DNA of 6,217 nt from Chlamydiota bacterium (GTDB lineage Bacteria; Chlamydiota; Chlamydiia; Chlamydiales; Rhabdochlamydiaceae): positions 1-6,217 of the forward strand of contig JAHFTP010000106.1 in the NCBI GenBank assembly GCA_023265495.1. The letters run 5' to 3'. Shown here piece by piece: positions 6,216 to 6,217 of this stretch; positions within the stretch are counted from its first letter, which is position 1, and each line of letters begins with the position of its first letter. The position numbers were made by a program, and so were the translations under genes. The notes under the pieces were generated by a model that saw only the letters and a program-made list of their open reading frames with translations, was not told the DNA's origin and searched no databases.

Positions 6216-6217
6216 TT

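Noticed and set aside
1..6217. CRISPR array, tRNA, rRNA, insertion sequence or attachment site.
   Set aside because: No spaced direct repeats, cloverleaf, transposase motif or flanking terminal repeats were seen; nearly all the sequence is coding.

Overview
The window reads as a compact, gene-dense bacterial chromosome segment. It probably comes from a member of the Chlamydiota, most likely an environmental 'chlamydia-like' lineage. This assignment is an inference: DUF115/MptE-like proteins, MORN-variant proteins, an HsdR-N-like nuclease, long HPF and an AtoC-type sigma-54 activator are a combination I associate with those genomes. No 16S rRNA or other decisive marker is present, so the lineage stays tentative. 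Base composition is about 50-55% GC in sampled lines of the DUF115 genes and about 34% in the middle of the gene at the right edge.

Layout. Left edge (3-419, + strand): the last 138 codons of an NtrC/AtoC-family sigma-54-dependent response regulator, covering the end of its AAA+ domain and a Fis-type helix-turn-helix. It ends directly against the convergent minus-strand block with no base between the two stop codons. From 5639 down to 420 (minus strand) five genes form one tightly packed run in which each gene overlaps the next: long-form ribosome hibernation factor hpf; a small HsdR-N/PD-(D/E)xK-type nuclease-like protein; a DUF115 (MAF_flag10/MptE-like) protein here called B; a YwqK-like MORN-repeat protein; and a second DUF115 protein, A, paralogous to B. 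The overlaps are 32, 86, 4 and 1 nt with my preferred starts. Right edge (5760-6217, minus strand): the C-terminal part of an unrecognised, AT-richer gene whose start probably lies outside the window.

The only intergenic space is 5640-5759. It holds a good ribosome binding site for hpf, a sigma-70-like -10 hexamer, and two abutting short inverted repeats. The five-gene run is therefore probably one transcription unit with its promoter ahead of hpf, although readthrough from the right-edge gene cannot be excluded.

Functionally, hpf dimerises and protects idle ribosomes. The two DUF115 proteins resemble sugar transferases that decorate flagellin in other bacteria and, more distantly, archaeal pterin pyrophosphokinases, but no flagellar or pterin gene is visible here. 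The most interesting feature is the arrangement itself: two divergent DUF115 paralogues enclosing a MORN-repeat protein, translationally coupled to each other and placed downstream of a stationary-phase ribosome factor and an orphan nuclease-like protein.
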